Source: Chthonomonas sp.
Lineage (GTDB): Bacteria; Armatimonadota; Fimbriimonadia; Fimbriimonadales; Fimbriimonadaceae
Assembly (NCBI GenBank): GCA_016788585.1
Contig: JAEURP010000026.1
Coordinates: 62,001 to 126,000 of the forward strand
Direction: 5' to 3'
Length of the DNA: 64,000 bases
Shown here: positions 56,927 to 64,000 of the stretch, piece after piece
Position numbering within the stretch: position 1 is the stretch's first letter
Layout: every line of letters begins with the position of its first letter
Made by a program: the position numbers and the translations under genes
The notes under the pieces: generated by a model
The model's database searches: none
What the model was told of the DNA's origin: nothing
What the model saw: only the letters and a program-made list of their open reading frames with translations

Positions 56927-57787
56927 TTACTTACCCACAAAAAGACCCTCGACCGCTGGCCTAAGGTTTTGCAACAACATATCGACACGACCGCCTGCTC
57001 TTAGAATCAGGCTCTGTTCACCGATCTCAGCTACGCGCTTCTTTGCTACCGCGGCCAAACCTTTCAGCCGGGCATCTTCGAGGATGTACTTTCCATCACC
57101 CGCAACGACGATCGCATCTGGATTTTCGGAGATGATTGACTCAACATTGACGGTAACAAATCGATCGGCATCCGGCCCAACGGGTTCAAATCCACTCCAC
57201 CTAAGCATGTCCGCCTGCAAACTCTTGGTCCCCGCGACCATATGCTCACCCGCGCCACCCAGAACGATCATGACCCGGCGCTTATCAGCTGAATCACTTG
57301 TGTTCCCTATCTTGGCGTTCATTATCCTATCGATGTACTCGGACATCTCCGTCTCGCCACCCAGTTTCGAGCCGAGATCGTATAGCTCTTCTACATAAGC
57401 ATCGAGAGTTTTGGGACCGAAGGCATAGGATTCGATCTTCAGTTGTTTGAGCTTCTCAATGTCGGCATCGTTATAAAGCGCTGAATCATACAAGACCAAG
57501 TCCGGCCTTACCCTGGCTATCGCCTCATAGTCCGGCTTAACGCCACCCATAATCGGGATCGCCTTCAATGTGTCGGGGTAATCACAAGACGCGGTTCGCC
57601 CCATGATTTTGATGCCGGGAAAGTAGCTGGCAACAATCTCAGACGTGCTTGGACTAAGGCTGACGACAGTTTGTATTCGCTTATTGCGAAACGTACCGCC
57701 ATGGGTTTGCTCTGGCTGGCAGCCGATGATAAGCAGGATCGGGAGAAGGAACGCGAGTAATCTCGCCATGCGTCTATTGTGGCTCAT
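56927..57787 (-). CDS. BtuF/FecB-like substrate-binding lipoprotein
   Basis: A 286-residue lipoprotein (ILLIIGCQPEQ lipobox) of the helical-backbone ABC-binding family for cobalamin, haem or iron-siderophores: VVSLSPSTSEIVASYF, VGGVKPDYEAIARVRPDLVLYD and a long central helix. The start may be the ATG at 57769 (CACAAT six bases upstream) instead of 57787. No permease or ATPase is nearby, so the transporter must be encoded elsewhere. The ligand is not predictable. Confidence 0.82.
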   Translation of the reverse strand: MSHNRRMARLLAFLLPILLIIGCQPEQTHGGTFRNKRIQTVVSLSPSTSEIVASYFPGIKIMGRTASCDYPDTLKAIPIMGGVKPDYEAIARVRPDLVLYDSALYNDADIEKLKQLKIESYAFGPKTLDAYVEELYDLGSKLGGETEMSEYIDRIMNAKIGNTSDSADKRRVMIVLGGAGEHMVAGTKSLQADMLRWSGFEPVGPDADRFVTVNVESIISENPDAIVVAGDGKYILEDARLKGLAAVAKKRVAEIGEQSLILRAGGRVDMLLQNLRPAVEGLFVGK

Positions 57788-57825
57788 CTCGGCGAACTCA
57801 AGTGCAGCCGTAATGACACGATACT

Positions 57826-57901
<76 letters not shown>

Positions 57902-57939
57902 GCGAGAATCCAGAGTTTACCAGCCAATTCCAGACCAAG

Positions 57940-59832
57940 CTAGGCTGCTTGTCGCTTATCCCAGGCCGCTTGGTTATCGTGCTTGCCCCAAGCCAGTTCC
58001 ATTAAGTACTGATGGGCTCGATCCTGCTCGCCGGCATTGCAAAGGGTCTTCAGTGCGTCAAGCTCCATCATTAACCAGTCGAAGTCAATCGGCGAAGTTA
58101 GGGCCATTCTGATCTTGGGTTGGTCAGTGGGGATCAGCGATTCCTTGTCGTAAGTCAATTCCTCGTATAGTTTTTCACCAGGTCGAGGTCCGATGAACTT
58201 CACATCGATATCTTCATGCGGTACGAGACCATGGAGACGAATCAAGTCATACGCGAGGTCGAGAATCTTGACAGGGTCGCCCATATCGAGGATGAAAAGC
58301 TCTCCGTTTTCTCCAATTGCCCCGGCCTGCAAAATCAACTGCACAGCTTCTGGAATCGTCATGAAATATCGGGTCATGTCTGGGTGAGTAATCCTAACGG
58401 GCCCTCCTCTCATGATCTGGTTCTTCATCAGCGGAATCAATGAGCCACGCGAACCCAGAACATTGCCAAACCGGACCACCGAGAAGTTTGTTGTCGACCG
58501 CGGTGCATAGGCTCCAACAACCATTTCAGCGACTCGCTTTGTCGCTCCCATTACGCTTGTGGGCTTTACGGCTTTGTCTGTTGAAATCAACACAAAGCGA
58601 TGAGCGCGGTGCCGAACCGCCGTCTCGACCGCGCAGAGGGTGCCAAAAACATTGTTGCGGATTGCCTCGATGGGATTTGATTGCATCAATGGCACGTGCT
58701 TATGGGCTGCAGCATGAAAGACGACGGAAGGCTTGTGCTTTACAAACGTGTACTCCATCGCATCGGCGTCTCGGACATCGGCAACCACGCAATTCGGAAT
58801 GAAGTCAGTCGTCTGGATCAACTCTTGCTCGATTTCATAAAGGCTGTTTTCACCTTTGCCCAGCAGTATGAGCCTTGCTGGTTCAAGCGCTGAAACTTGG
58901 CGGGCAAGTTCGCTACCAATGGATCCTCCACCGCCGGTGATCAGAACGCTCTCACCAGCTGTGATCTTGGAAAGTAGATCTGGATCAGGCTCAGTGGCCG
59001 GTCGCCTCAGCAGGTCTTCAAGATCGACCTTGCGAAGCTGCTGGCGCAAGTTCGCGGCTCCGTAAAGGAGTCCTGAGACGCTGGGAAGGGTGCGGACCCG
59101 AACATTGGTGCGCATGCACAGATCGTTGATGCGACGCATGGTCGCGCCGTCGGCGCTTGGGATACAGAGAATGATCTCATCAATATTTAGGTTCTTGACG
59201 AGGTGAGGGACATCTGCGGTCTTTCCTAGAACACGAACTCCCTGAATGATCAGAGAACTCTTTAGCGGATCATCATCGACAAAACCAATCACCGCGCGAT
59301 GCTCGTTGCGCACCCGGCCCAATTCTCGCAATACAAATTCGCCAGCGTCGCCCGCACCAACTATTAGAGTCCGGATTCTGTTTGATGGCTTAGCCCAAGG
59401 ACGGTTTCCCCAACTCACGAGGCGAGTCACGACCCGGCTTCCCGTCATGCCGACAAGGCATAAGAAGCCGAAAATCAACGGAAACGAGACGTTCTGGAGG
59501 CCGATTTGAAAGTGATCGAGACAACCGAGCCCGAGCGCGAGAACAACCGAAACAAGACTCAAGTTGAGCTGATCGTAGAGCCCAACATAGCGAGGATCAA
59601 TGCGATGAATGCCCCGCCAAAGGAGGGTAGCGACCGAAATTGCCAGCATTGGCCCCGCAAGAATTGAAAAGTACTGCCCAGCATTGAGAACCCATTGCTC
59701 GAACATGCCGATGTAAAGGGCAGCGGCTAGGCTAAATTGGATCCAAACAAGGTCAGGCAGAATTCGAAAGAAGGCGCGACCGAACCGAAAGAGTGGATTG
59801 CTCAATGATGTCCTCGTAGCCCAAAAGTCCAA
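57940..59832 (-). CDS. CapD/PglF/WbpM-like nucleotide-sugar dehydratase/epimerase
   Basis: A 630-residue membrane protein: four N-terminal membrane segments (about 20-125), a CoA-binding-like Rossmann region (GAGDAGEFVLREL, about 155-270), then a short-chain-dehydrogenase-type catalytic domain with NAD-binding VLITGGGGSIGSELARQ (about 297-313), VFHAAAHKHVPLM and STDKAVKPTSVMGATKR, where the usual Tyr of YxxxK appears as Met-Gly-Ala in the spot; WbpM-type enzymes of this class often lack the Tyr. It makes 4-keto-6-deoxy sugars for surface polysaccharides, in line with the uppP-wecB-wecA-like genes. Starts at TTG 59832. Confidence 0.9.
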   Translation of the reverse strand: MDFWATRTSLSNPLFRFGRAFFRILPDLVWIQFSLAAALYIGMFEQWVLNAGQYFSILAGPMLAISVATLLWRGIHRIDPRYVGLYDQLNLSLVSVVLALGLGCLDHFQIGLQNVSFPLIFGFLCLVGMTGSRVVTRLVSWGNRPWAKPSNRIRTLIVGAGDAGEFVLRELGRVRNEHRAVIGFVDDDPLKSSLIIQGVRVLGKTADVPHLVKNLNIDEIILCIPSADGATMRRINDLCMRTNVRVRTLPSVSGLLYGAANLRQQLRKVDLEDLLRRPATEPDPDLLSKITAGESVLITGGGGSIGSELARQVSALEPARLILLGKGENSLYEIEQELIQTTDFIPNCVVADVRDADAMEYTFVKHKPSVVFHAAAHKHVPLMQSNPIEAIRNNVFGTLCAVETAVRHRAHRFVLISTDKAVKPTSVMGATKRVAEMVVGAYAPRSTTNFSVVRFGNVLGSRGSLIPLMKNQIMRGGPVRITHPDMTRYFMTIPEAVQLILQAGAIGENGELFILDMGDPVKILDLAYDLIRLHGLVPHEDIDVKFIGPRPGEKLYEELTYDKESLIPTDQPKIRMALTSPIDFDWLMMELDALKTLCNAGEQDRAHQYLMELAWGKHDNQAAWDKRQAA

Positions 59833-59872
59833 GTAGGGCTACTAGGATTCTCGGCGCTTCGAGACCGCGACG

Positions 59873-60550
59873 TTAGGGCATGCCGTTAATTCGTTGCGCG
59901 ATTTGCTCCAACTCGGCGTGGTCCCGATCTGCCACCACAATAAACTGGGCCCCCTTGTGAACCCAACTGTAGCAATTCAATCCCTGCACTTCGCGACGGC
60001 AGGCACCCTCTATGTGGTTAACATTGGGAGTTACAAAAATCTGGAAAGGTCCGCGACCATCGACCATGTCATAACGCCAAACGGCGCGCCCGTCAACATT
60101 GGTGCGAAAAATGCCCTGAAGCTGCCACTCGCTAAGATACTTCCGAAAGCCGAACTCATCTGCAGTGCTCGACGACATCGGAGAAAAGCCCGCAATTGTG
60201 GGCACTTGGCTCGGGTCGAGCGAGCGAGATTGGTTGGTGGAGCGAGTCCACAATCCGGCGAACAAAACCAGCACGACAAAAGAGCCGCAGAGCTGCCAAG
60301 AGTACTTTGATACGAACCCGGTAACCCGGTCCGACCGCTCAATCTGGGCAAGGCGGTCTTGACAAGCGGACCAAGTCTCTTCGCAGTGAACCCCTTTGCA
60401 ATGGCCCTGAAGGGTTTGCTTGATCAAGAGAATGGAATCGAATTCAGAGCGTAACTGAGGGTTTCTTTGCATAGCTTCCTCTACAGCCTTTGCCGTTGAG
60501 GCATCCGCTTCATTGTCCGCCAATGCATGTACATCTAAAAACTCACTCAT
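59873..60550 (-). CDS. Putative anti-sigma factor
   Basis: A 225-residue protein with a single membrane segment (about 85-105; SFVVLVLFAGLW) after a cytoplasmic N-terminus (LDVHALADNEADASTAKAVEEAM) that resembles anti-sigma domains with a His/Cys zinc site (CKGVHCEETWSACQD). The C-terminal part lies outside and may be a sensor. It follows the ECF sigma gene by three bases. A ribosome site AAAGGA is ten bases before the ATG. Assignment rests mainly on the neighbour and topology. Confidence 0.72.
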   Translation of the reverse strand: MSEFLDVHALADNEADASTAKAVEEAMQRNPQLRSEFDSILLIKQTLQGHCKGVHCEETWSACQDRLAQIERSDRVTGFVSKYSWQLCGSFVVLVLFAGLWTRSTNQSRSLDPSQVPTIAGFSPMSSSTADEFGFRKYLSEWQLQGIFRTNVDGRAVWRYDMVDGRGPFQIFVTPNVNHIEGACRREVQGLNCYSWVHKGAQFIVVADRDHAELEQIAQRINGMP

Positions 60551-60553
60551 TTC

Positions 60554-61150
60554 TTACTGTTCCTTTCGAATATAACCCTGCTCAAGCGCGTACTGTTCCA
60601 GCTCTTTGCGCAAAATTGCCCGTCCTCTTGCTAGTCTTGATCGAACCGTACCAATGGGCACATTGGTCGCTTCGGCAATCTCTTCATAAGTCAGACCTTC
60701 CACATCACTGAGCAAGACAGCGGTGCGGAAGTCGGTCGGAACTCTACCCAATGCCTCTTCGACCTCAGCCCCAACCAAGTTGTCAAACAGTATCCGGTCT
60801 GGCGTAGTTCCCTCGGGGGCTACGGGTTCTGCCGTGTGCTCATCCTCAAGGCTGTCACTGATTCCCGCTCTCTTGCGCTGCCGGTACTTATTGATGTACA
60901 GGTTGGTCAGGATGCGTAACATCCAAGCTTTGAAATTGCGACCGTCGAAGCGCTCGAAGGCCTCATAAGCGCGAATGACGGCCTCTTGGGCAAGATCGCT
61001 GGCTTCCTCGCGGTCACGCGTCAGCCGCAACGCCGTTCCAAAGAGAGATGGGAAAATCTGTTCGGTAAGTCGCTCAAAGCGGTCTCGCTTAGCATCCCTC
61101 CGAAACAGCATGGTGCCTGCGAGAATACCCTTGGTTGCTGCAATGCCCAT
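60554..61150 (-). CDS. ECF RNA polymerase sigma factor
   Basis: A 198-residue sigma-70-family factor of the RpoE-like group. Region 2 shows FGTALRLTRDREEASDLAQEAVIRAYEAFERFDG and the -10-reading WMLRILTNLYINKYR; region 4 shows GRVPTDFRTAVLLSDVEGLTYEEIAEATNVPIGTVRSRLARGR. ATG 61150 or ATG 61111 may be the start. It is divergent from the DUF937-OmpA gene. An autoregulatory promoter candidate lies just upstream. Confidence 0.92.
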   Translation of the reverse strand: MGIAATKGILAGTMLFRRDAKRDRFERLTEQIFPSLFGTALRLTRDREEASDLAQEAVIRAYEAFERFDGRNFKAWMLRILTNLYINKYRQRKRAGISDSLEDEHTAEPVAPEGTTPDRILFDNLVGAEVEEALGRVPTDFRTAVLLSDVEGLTYEEIAEATNVPIGTVRSRLARGRAILRKELEQYALEQGYIRKEQ

Positions 61151-61152
61151 GA

Positions 61153-61190
61153 CTAACCCGTGCCAACACGGCTAGTTGGGCCATGGTTCC
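61153..61190 (-). promoter_or_regulatory. ECF-type promoter candidate and inverted repeat upstream of the sigma gene
   Basis: On the minus strand GGAACC (61190-61185) lies 34 bases before the ATG at 61150, and 15 bases after GGAAC comes CGTG, as in ECF-type GGAAC-N15/17-CGT promoters. The same place carries CCGTG-CCAA-CACGG (61158-61171), an inverted repeat with partial extension to CTA/TAG. Confidence 0.4.
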
Positions 61191-61245
61191 CATCCTGAGA
61201 TTCTTACCGGGACCTTAAGGCCCTGCCCTGCGTCAGAATTGACTG

Positions 61246-62475
61246 ATGCAGGAAAAACTTGTGCGGGAGGTTGCAGTAGTCTTTGGACTTGGAGCTTCGG
61301 CTCGCCCCCTGCTAGAAACCTTTGCTGCTGAGTTAGACGAAATTGCATTCTTAGCTCGTTGGCGCGAATTGGGCTTTGCCTCAGAAGTGAACTCGTGGCT
61401 CGGCGATGGCCCAAATGAACCTGTGTCACCCGAAGCGTTCGAGGAAGTTTTCGGCTCCAACAACATTCAGGACATAGCCGATCGCTTGGGGCTAAACGCT
61501 CGAACTTGCACCGAGGCGCTTGCCTTCGCCACGCCAGCCATCATTAATCCTTCGTTAGAGGCCGACAGGACACCCACTGCTTCGGCTTCGGTCAAGTCAC
61601 AAGTTGGACTAACCGCTCTGGCCAGCCTCGCCGCCATCGTGTTCACCACCGCATGGTTCTCCGCCCGCGGACCAGCAAAACCAGCTGAGGCACCCATGGC
61701 GCGGGTCGGGAGTGCCAGCGTGGAGCGCCCGACCGGGCTCGCCCCGTCGACTTTCTCGGTGAATCTAGCGCGGTCCGGCGAACTGCAGTACACCGCCACG
61801 TTACGAGACCAGGGCGAAAAGAAGAAACTCGAGACCGCTTTAGCTGGGCTGGAAGCCTCCGGCACTATTGAAGTGGATTTGGGCGTTAATCGTGCTCCTT
61901 GGCTCGATTCTGTTCGCGAGCTTATTCGCGACATGCCAACTGGCGCTGAAATTGCCATTTCAAATGATCTCGTCGTGGTCAGTGGCTTTGATCAAGCGGC
62001 GACTGACATCCTTCGTGACCGCGTGAATGGGCTGACGATTCGCGATGCAGGCGCAGGTGCCAGCGGAAGAGAGAATGCCCTCGCATCGACCAGCTTTGAT
62101 TCAATGCAATTCCCCTCGATTTCCGATTGGCTTGACGCGACGAAACTCATGGTCTTGAACTTCCCCAGTGGAGGTACTAGGCTGTCTGAGGGGGGCCAAG
62201 CCATCCTGAAGAGCGCAGCTAAGGCCCTGATGAGGTCTAAAACGGACGCTATTATCCAGATTGCTGGCTACACCGATTCATCCGGCTCCGATGCTGGAAA
62301 CCGACGACTCAGTCAGCGCCGGGCCGATGCCGTACTTGATGCGCTCGTTGAAGCCGGAGTGCCGCGTTCGCGCCTATCGGCAGTAGGCTTTGGCCCAGAC
62401 GACCCGATTGCCGACAACGACACCGCCGATGGTCGCGCCAAGAACCGCCGAATCGAGTTCCGATTAGCGGACTAA
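61246..62475 (+). CDS. DUF937/YidB plus OmpA-like domain protein
   Basis: A 409-residue protein. The N-terminal about 100 residues match the YidB/DUF937 domain (FASEVNSWLGDGPNEPVSPEAFEEVFGS; quoted in parts: SWLGDGPNEPVSPE). One membrane segment (about 125-142) and a linker with two BON-like helical-beta stretches follow, then the OmpA peptidoglycan-binding domain with IAGYTDSSGSDAGNRRLSQRRA and KNRRIEFRLAD at the end. CAGAAT is six bases before the ATG. It is convergent with the CtlX-like gene and divergent from the sigma factor. Confidence 0.8.
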   Translation: MQEKLVREVAVVFGLGASARPLLETFAAELDEIAFLARWRELGFASEVNSWLGDGPNEPVSPEAFEEVFGSNNIQDIADRLGLNARTCTEALAFATPAIINPSLEADRTPTASASVKSQVGLTALASLAAIVFTTAWFSARGPAKPAEAPMARVGSASVERPTGLAPSTFSVNLARSGELQYTATLRDQGEKKKLETALAGLEASGTIEVDLGVNRAPWLDSVRELIRDMPTGAEIAISNDLVVVSGFDQAATDILRDRVNGLTIRDAGAGASGRENALASTSFDSMQFPSISDWLDATKLMVLNFPSGGTRLSEGGQAILKSAAKALMRSKTDAIIQIAGYTDSSGSDAGNRRLSQRRADAVLDALVEAGVPRSRLSAVGFGPDDPIADNDTADGRAKNRRIEFRLAD

Positions 62476-63329
62476 AAGACCTCAGCCAGCATGCATCGAA
62501 CCGAGCCGCCACCAACTCGCTCGATTGATGGAATCGGCACCGCAACGATGGTCCCGTGCTTTTCAAGAACACGAATCTGATCATTCGTGAACGTCTGGCG
62601 GGCCAGTTCGCTCATGGCGATCACTTTGCCCTTTGTTCCTTGAAGCTGAAGTATGTTGCCGCAGAAGCCGGTCATCTGCAAAGGCGAAATGACAACAACT
62701 TCGTAGTCATCGAGGCTCGTGAAAACCTCAAGCAGACTCTGATCCTGGATCACGTCCTGGCAGACGACAACCACGCCTTCGCCAATCGTCCCCACAACAT
62801 TGGTGTGATAGACCGGCACGTTGCCTGGGCCAATTGTGTCGAAGTCGATCAGCCGGTAATCCATCCGCTGGCACCACTGAAAGGCAAGCATCCGATCCGT
62901 CCGGTCAGAAACGCACGCGAAGCAAAAGCGTTCCTTTCGGTCTAAAACCAGACTCCCCGTGCCCTCAAGATACCTGTTGTCTTGCTCGAAGTGAGAGAGG
63001 TCGCAAAGGACTTGCTTGCCTAGTGCCTGCAGAATGTCTAGGTTGCGCTCAGTTCGCCTGAGCGGAGATAGTATCGGGTAAAGAACCGCGCCATCTTCGT
63101 GGAAGCTCACCCAATTGTTCGGGAAGACAGCATCCGGAGAAGGGCAATCCGGTGCCTGGTCGAACACCAAAGGTTCAATGCCAGCGCAATCAAGTGCCTT
63201 AACCAAATGGTCAAATTCGCTTACGACATCATCCGCGATGGCGTTCTGCTGAAAGGCATTACTGGCGGCCGTCTCCGGGTTAAAGCCGAACCTTGTCGGC
63301 CTCACCATGAAGACTTTTGAAGCTAACAT
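62472..63329 (-). CDS. Arginine-deiminase-fold hydrolase (CtlX-like)
   Basis: A 285-residue protein of the amidinotransferase/GME superfamily with conserved N-terminal MVRPTRFGFNPETAASN, then SPDAVFPNNWVSFHEDG, EGTGSLVLDR, the active-site His in PVYHTNVVGTIGEG and the C-terminal Cys in GGGSVRCMLAEVF. The pattern is that of the CtlX citrulline-utilisation hydrolase group. The reaction on this substrate is inferred from the family. No ureide pathway genes are next to it. Its ATG ends with an overlap to the preceding gene's stop. Confidence 0.78.
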   Translation of the reverse strand: MLASKVFMVRPTRFGFNPETAASNAFQQNAIADDVVSEFDHLVKALDCAGIEPLVFDQAPDCPSPDAVFPNNWVSFHEDGAVLYPILSPLRRTERNLDILQALGKQVLCDLSHFEQDNRYLEGTGSLVLDRKERFCFACVSDRTDRMLAFQWCQRMDYRLIDFDTIGPGNVPVYHTNVVGTIGEGVVVVCQDVIQDQSLLEVFTSLDDYEVVVISPLQMTGFCGNILQLQGTKGKVIAMSELARQTFTNDQIRVLEKHGTIVAVPIPSIERVGGGSVRCMLAEVF

Positions 63330-64000
63330 CTAGACAACGGTCAATGGCAGAAGCGTGCGGCTTTGTACTGGAGCCACGTCGTCTCGGACAATCTCATTGT
63401 AGAACGAATCCCGCTCGACCGCGACTCGGCCTACTTCTTCAATCATCCGCACCATGTTGTCATGGGTCAACGCCTGAGTCTTGTTGCCAAACTCGCCGTC
63501 CTTGTAGGTGATTTCGTACTCATGAACGAGGCCGTCGGCGTCATCCGCCCCATACCAGAGTGCCATTTGCGTGACAGGCACCGTGTTCATGATCCAGAAA
63601 CTCTTGATGTGGTCGAAGTTGTCGAGCATCAACCGGCTTACGGCGATGTTTCGCAAATCGGTGTCTGCCGTTGGCTGCGCGATGTGCTCAAGTTCGGTCG
63701 CCTCCGGGTGGAAACTAAGAGGCGTCATGGTCAAAAAGTGCTTGGTTTCGTCCTGCAACTCACGAATTTGAACCAAATGGTCAACTCGTTCTTCGTCGGT
63801 CTCGATATGACCATAGAGCATCGTCGCGTACTGCGGCAATCCCAGTTTGGCGGCAACTCTTGAGACTTCCTTCCACTCTTCACCATTAAGCTTCTTGCCG
63901 AAGAGTTCACGGTGAACCCGGTCGCTGAGAATCTCGATGCCGCCTCCAGGAAGCGAATCGAGACCGGCCTCCATCAAATCCTTCAGCGCTTGCTCAATCG
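63330..64000 (-). CDS. mqnE: Aminodeoxyfutalosine synthase MqnE (5' end outside window)
   Basis: The last about 223 residues of a radical-SAM enzyme. The visible part (IEQALKDLMEAGLDSLPGG to the end) matches the C-terminal half of MqnE, e.g. GLPQYATMLYGHIET, LTMTPLSFHPEATELEH, WIMNTVPVTQMALWYGADDADG and TQALTHDNMVRMIEEVGR. MqnE joins a radical adenosyl group and a chorismate-derived enol ether in the futalosine route to menaquinone, which would supply the quinol for NrfH. The CxxxCxxC cluster site lies outside the window. Confidence 0.93.
   Translation of the reverse strand, partial: IEQALKDLMEAGLDSLPGGGIEILSDRVHRELFGKKLNGEEWKEVSRVAAKLGLPQYATMLYGHIETDEERVDHLVQIRELQDETKHFLTMTPLSFHPEATELEHIAQPTADTDLRNIAVSRLMLDNFDHIKSFWIMNTVPVTQMALWYGADDADGLVHEYEITYKDGEFGNKTQALTHDNMVRMIEEVGRVAVERDSFYNEIVRDDVAPVQSRTLLPLTVV

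Noticed and set aside
57788-57825. Cobalamin riboswitch upstream of the BtuF-like gene
   Set aside because: The gap to tRNA-Trp is only about 40 bases, far too short for one.

Overview
The window (GC-rich, mostly short intergenic gaps, 64 kb) reads as a chromosomal segment of a diderm, free-living bacterium. The combination of an Lpt lipopolysaccharide-export operon, futalosine-pathway menaquinone synthesis (MqnE), PEP-CTERM secreted proteins, secreted proteins ending in dockerin-like calcium repeats, a DUF3084 protein next to a RuvC/YqgF-like protein, and many secreted beta-propeller, HEAT and fibronectin-type proteins suggests Armatimonadota, probably near Fimbriimonadia. This placement is an inference from gene content; no rRNA is present to settle it.

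Layout. 1-6.0 kb: a minus-strand operon rlmN - lptC/lptA fusion - lptB - lptF/G - DUF3084 - RuvC-like protein, joined by 1-22 base overlaps. 6.1-8.4 kb: a secreted beta-propeller protein and a matrixin protease with a PEP-CTERM tail. 8.4-14.6 kb: a self-contained nitrite ammonification unit: a porin divergent from nrfH-nrfA, then resB-ccsA for haem attachment and a Crp/Fnr-family regulator, with two matching palindromic operators. 14.7-21.7 kb: housekeeping genes (fabD-fabG, queF, iscA-type carrier, PilZ) and tRNAs Ala and Pro. 21.7-24.1 kb: a dockerin-tailed secreted protein and tag. 24.1-30.5 kb: a long minus run for envelope sugar carriers (uppP, wecB, wecA-like), dCMP deaminase, nadA and a low-molecular-weight phosphatase. 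30.5-32.6 kb is the most accessory-looking part: a lone DUF4062 protein, 21-bp tandem repeats, a fibronectin-type protein, a GC-rich hairpin element and heptamer repeats. 32.6-37.3 kb (plus): M14 carboxypeptidase, PEP-CTERM protein, thioredoxin-like protein and a mono-haem DUF2231 membrane protein. 37.3-46.3 kb (minus): nadB, DsbD-alpha-like protein, typA, three alpha/beta hydrolases, methyltransferase. 46.4-51.0 kb: tRNA-Val, a PafA-like phosphatase and a large subtilase with dockerin tail. 51.0-57.9 kb (minus): an S41 protease with a catalytically degenerate S41 partner, rpiB, HEAT protein, mtnP, BtuF-like lipoprotein, tRNA-Trp. 57.9-64 kb: CapD-like sugar dehydratase, ECF sigma/anti-sigma pair, DUF937-OmpA fusion, CtlX-like hydrolase and the end of mqnE.

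The most interesting signals: (1) a -10-like TANNNT hexamer lies 5-7 bases upstream of the start codon of at least nine transcription-unit heads, implying widespread leaderless mRNAs; (2) the nrf/ccs operators have ATGAT half-sites instead of the Fnr TTGAT, and the adjacent regulator carries a matching change in its recognition helix; (3) an in-frame LptC-LptA fusion still carries the LptA signal peptide internally; (4) 7-bp tandem repeats inside a hydrolase gene could switch its reading frame; (5) a catalytically dead S41 partner and a subtilase with a changed oxyanion region.
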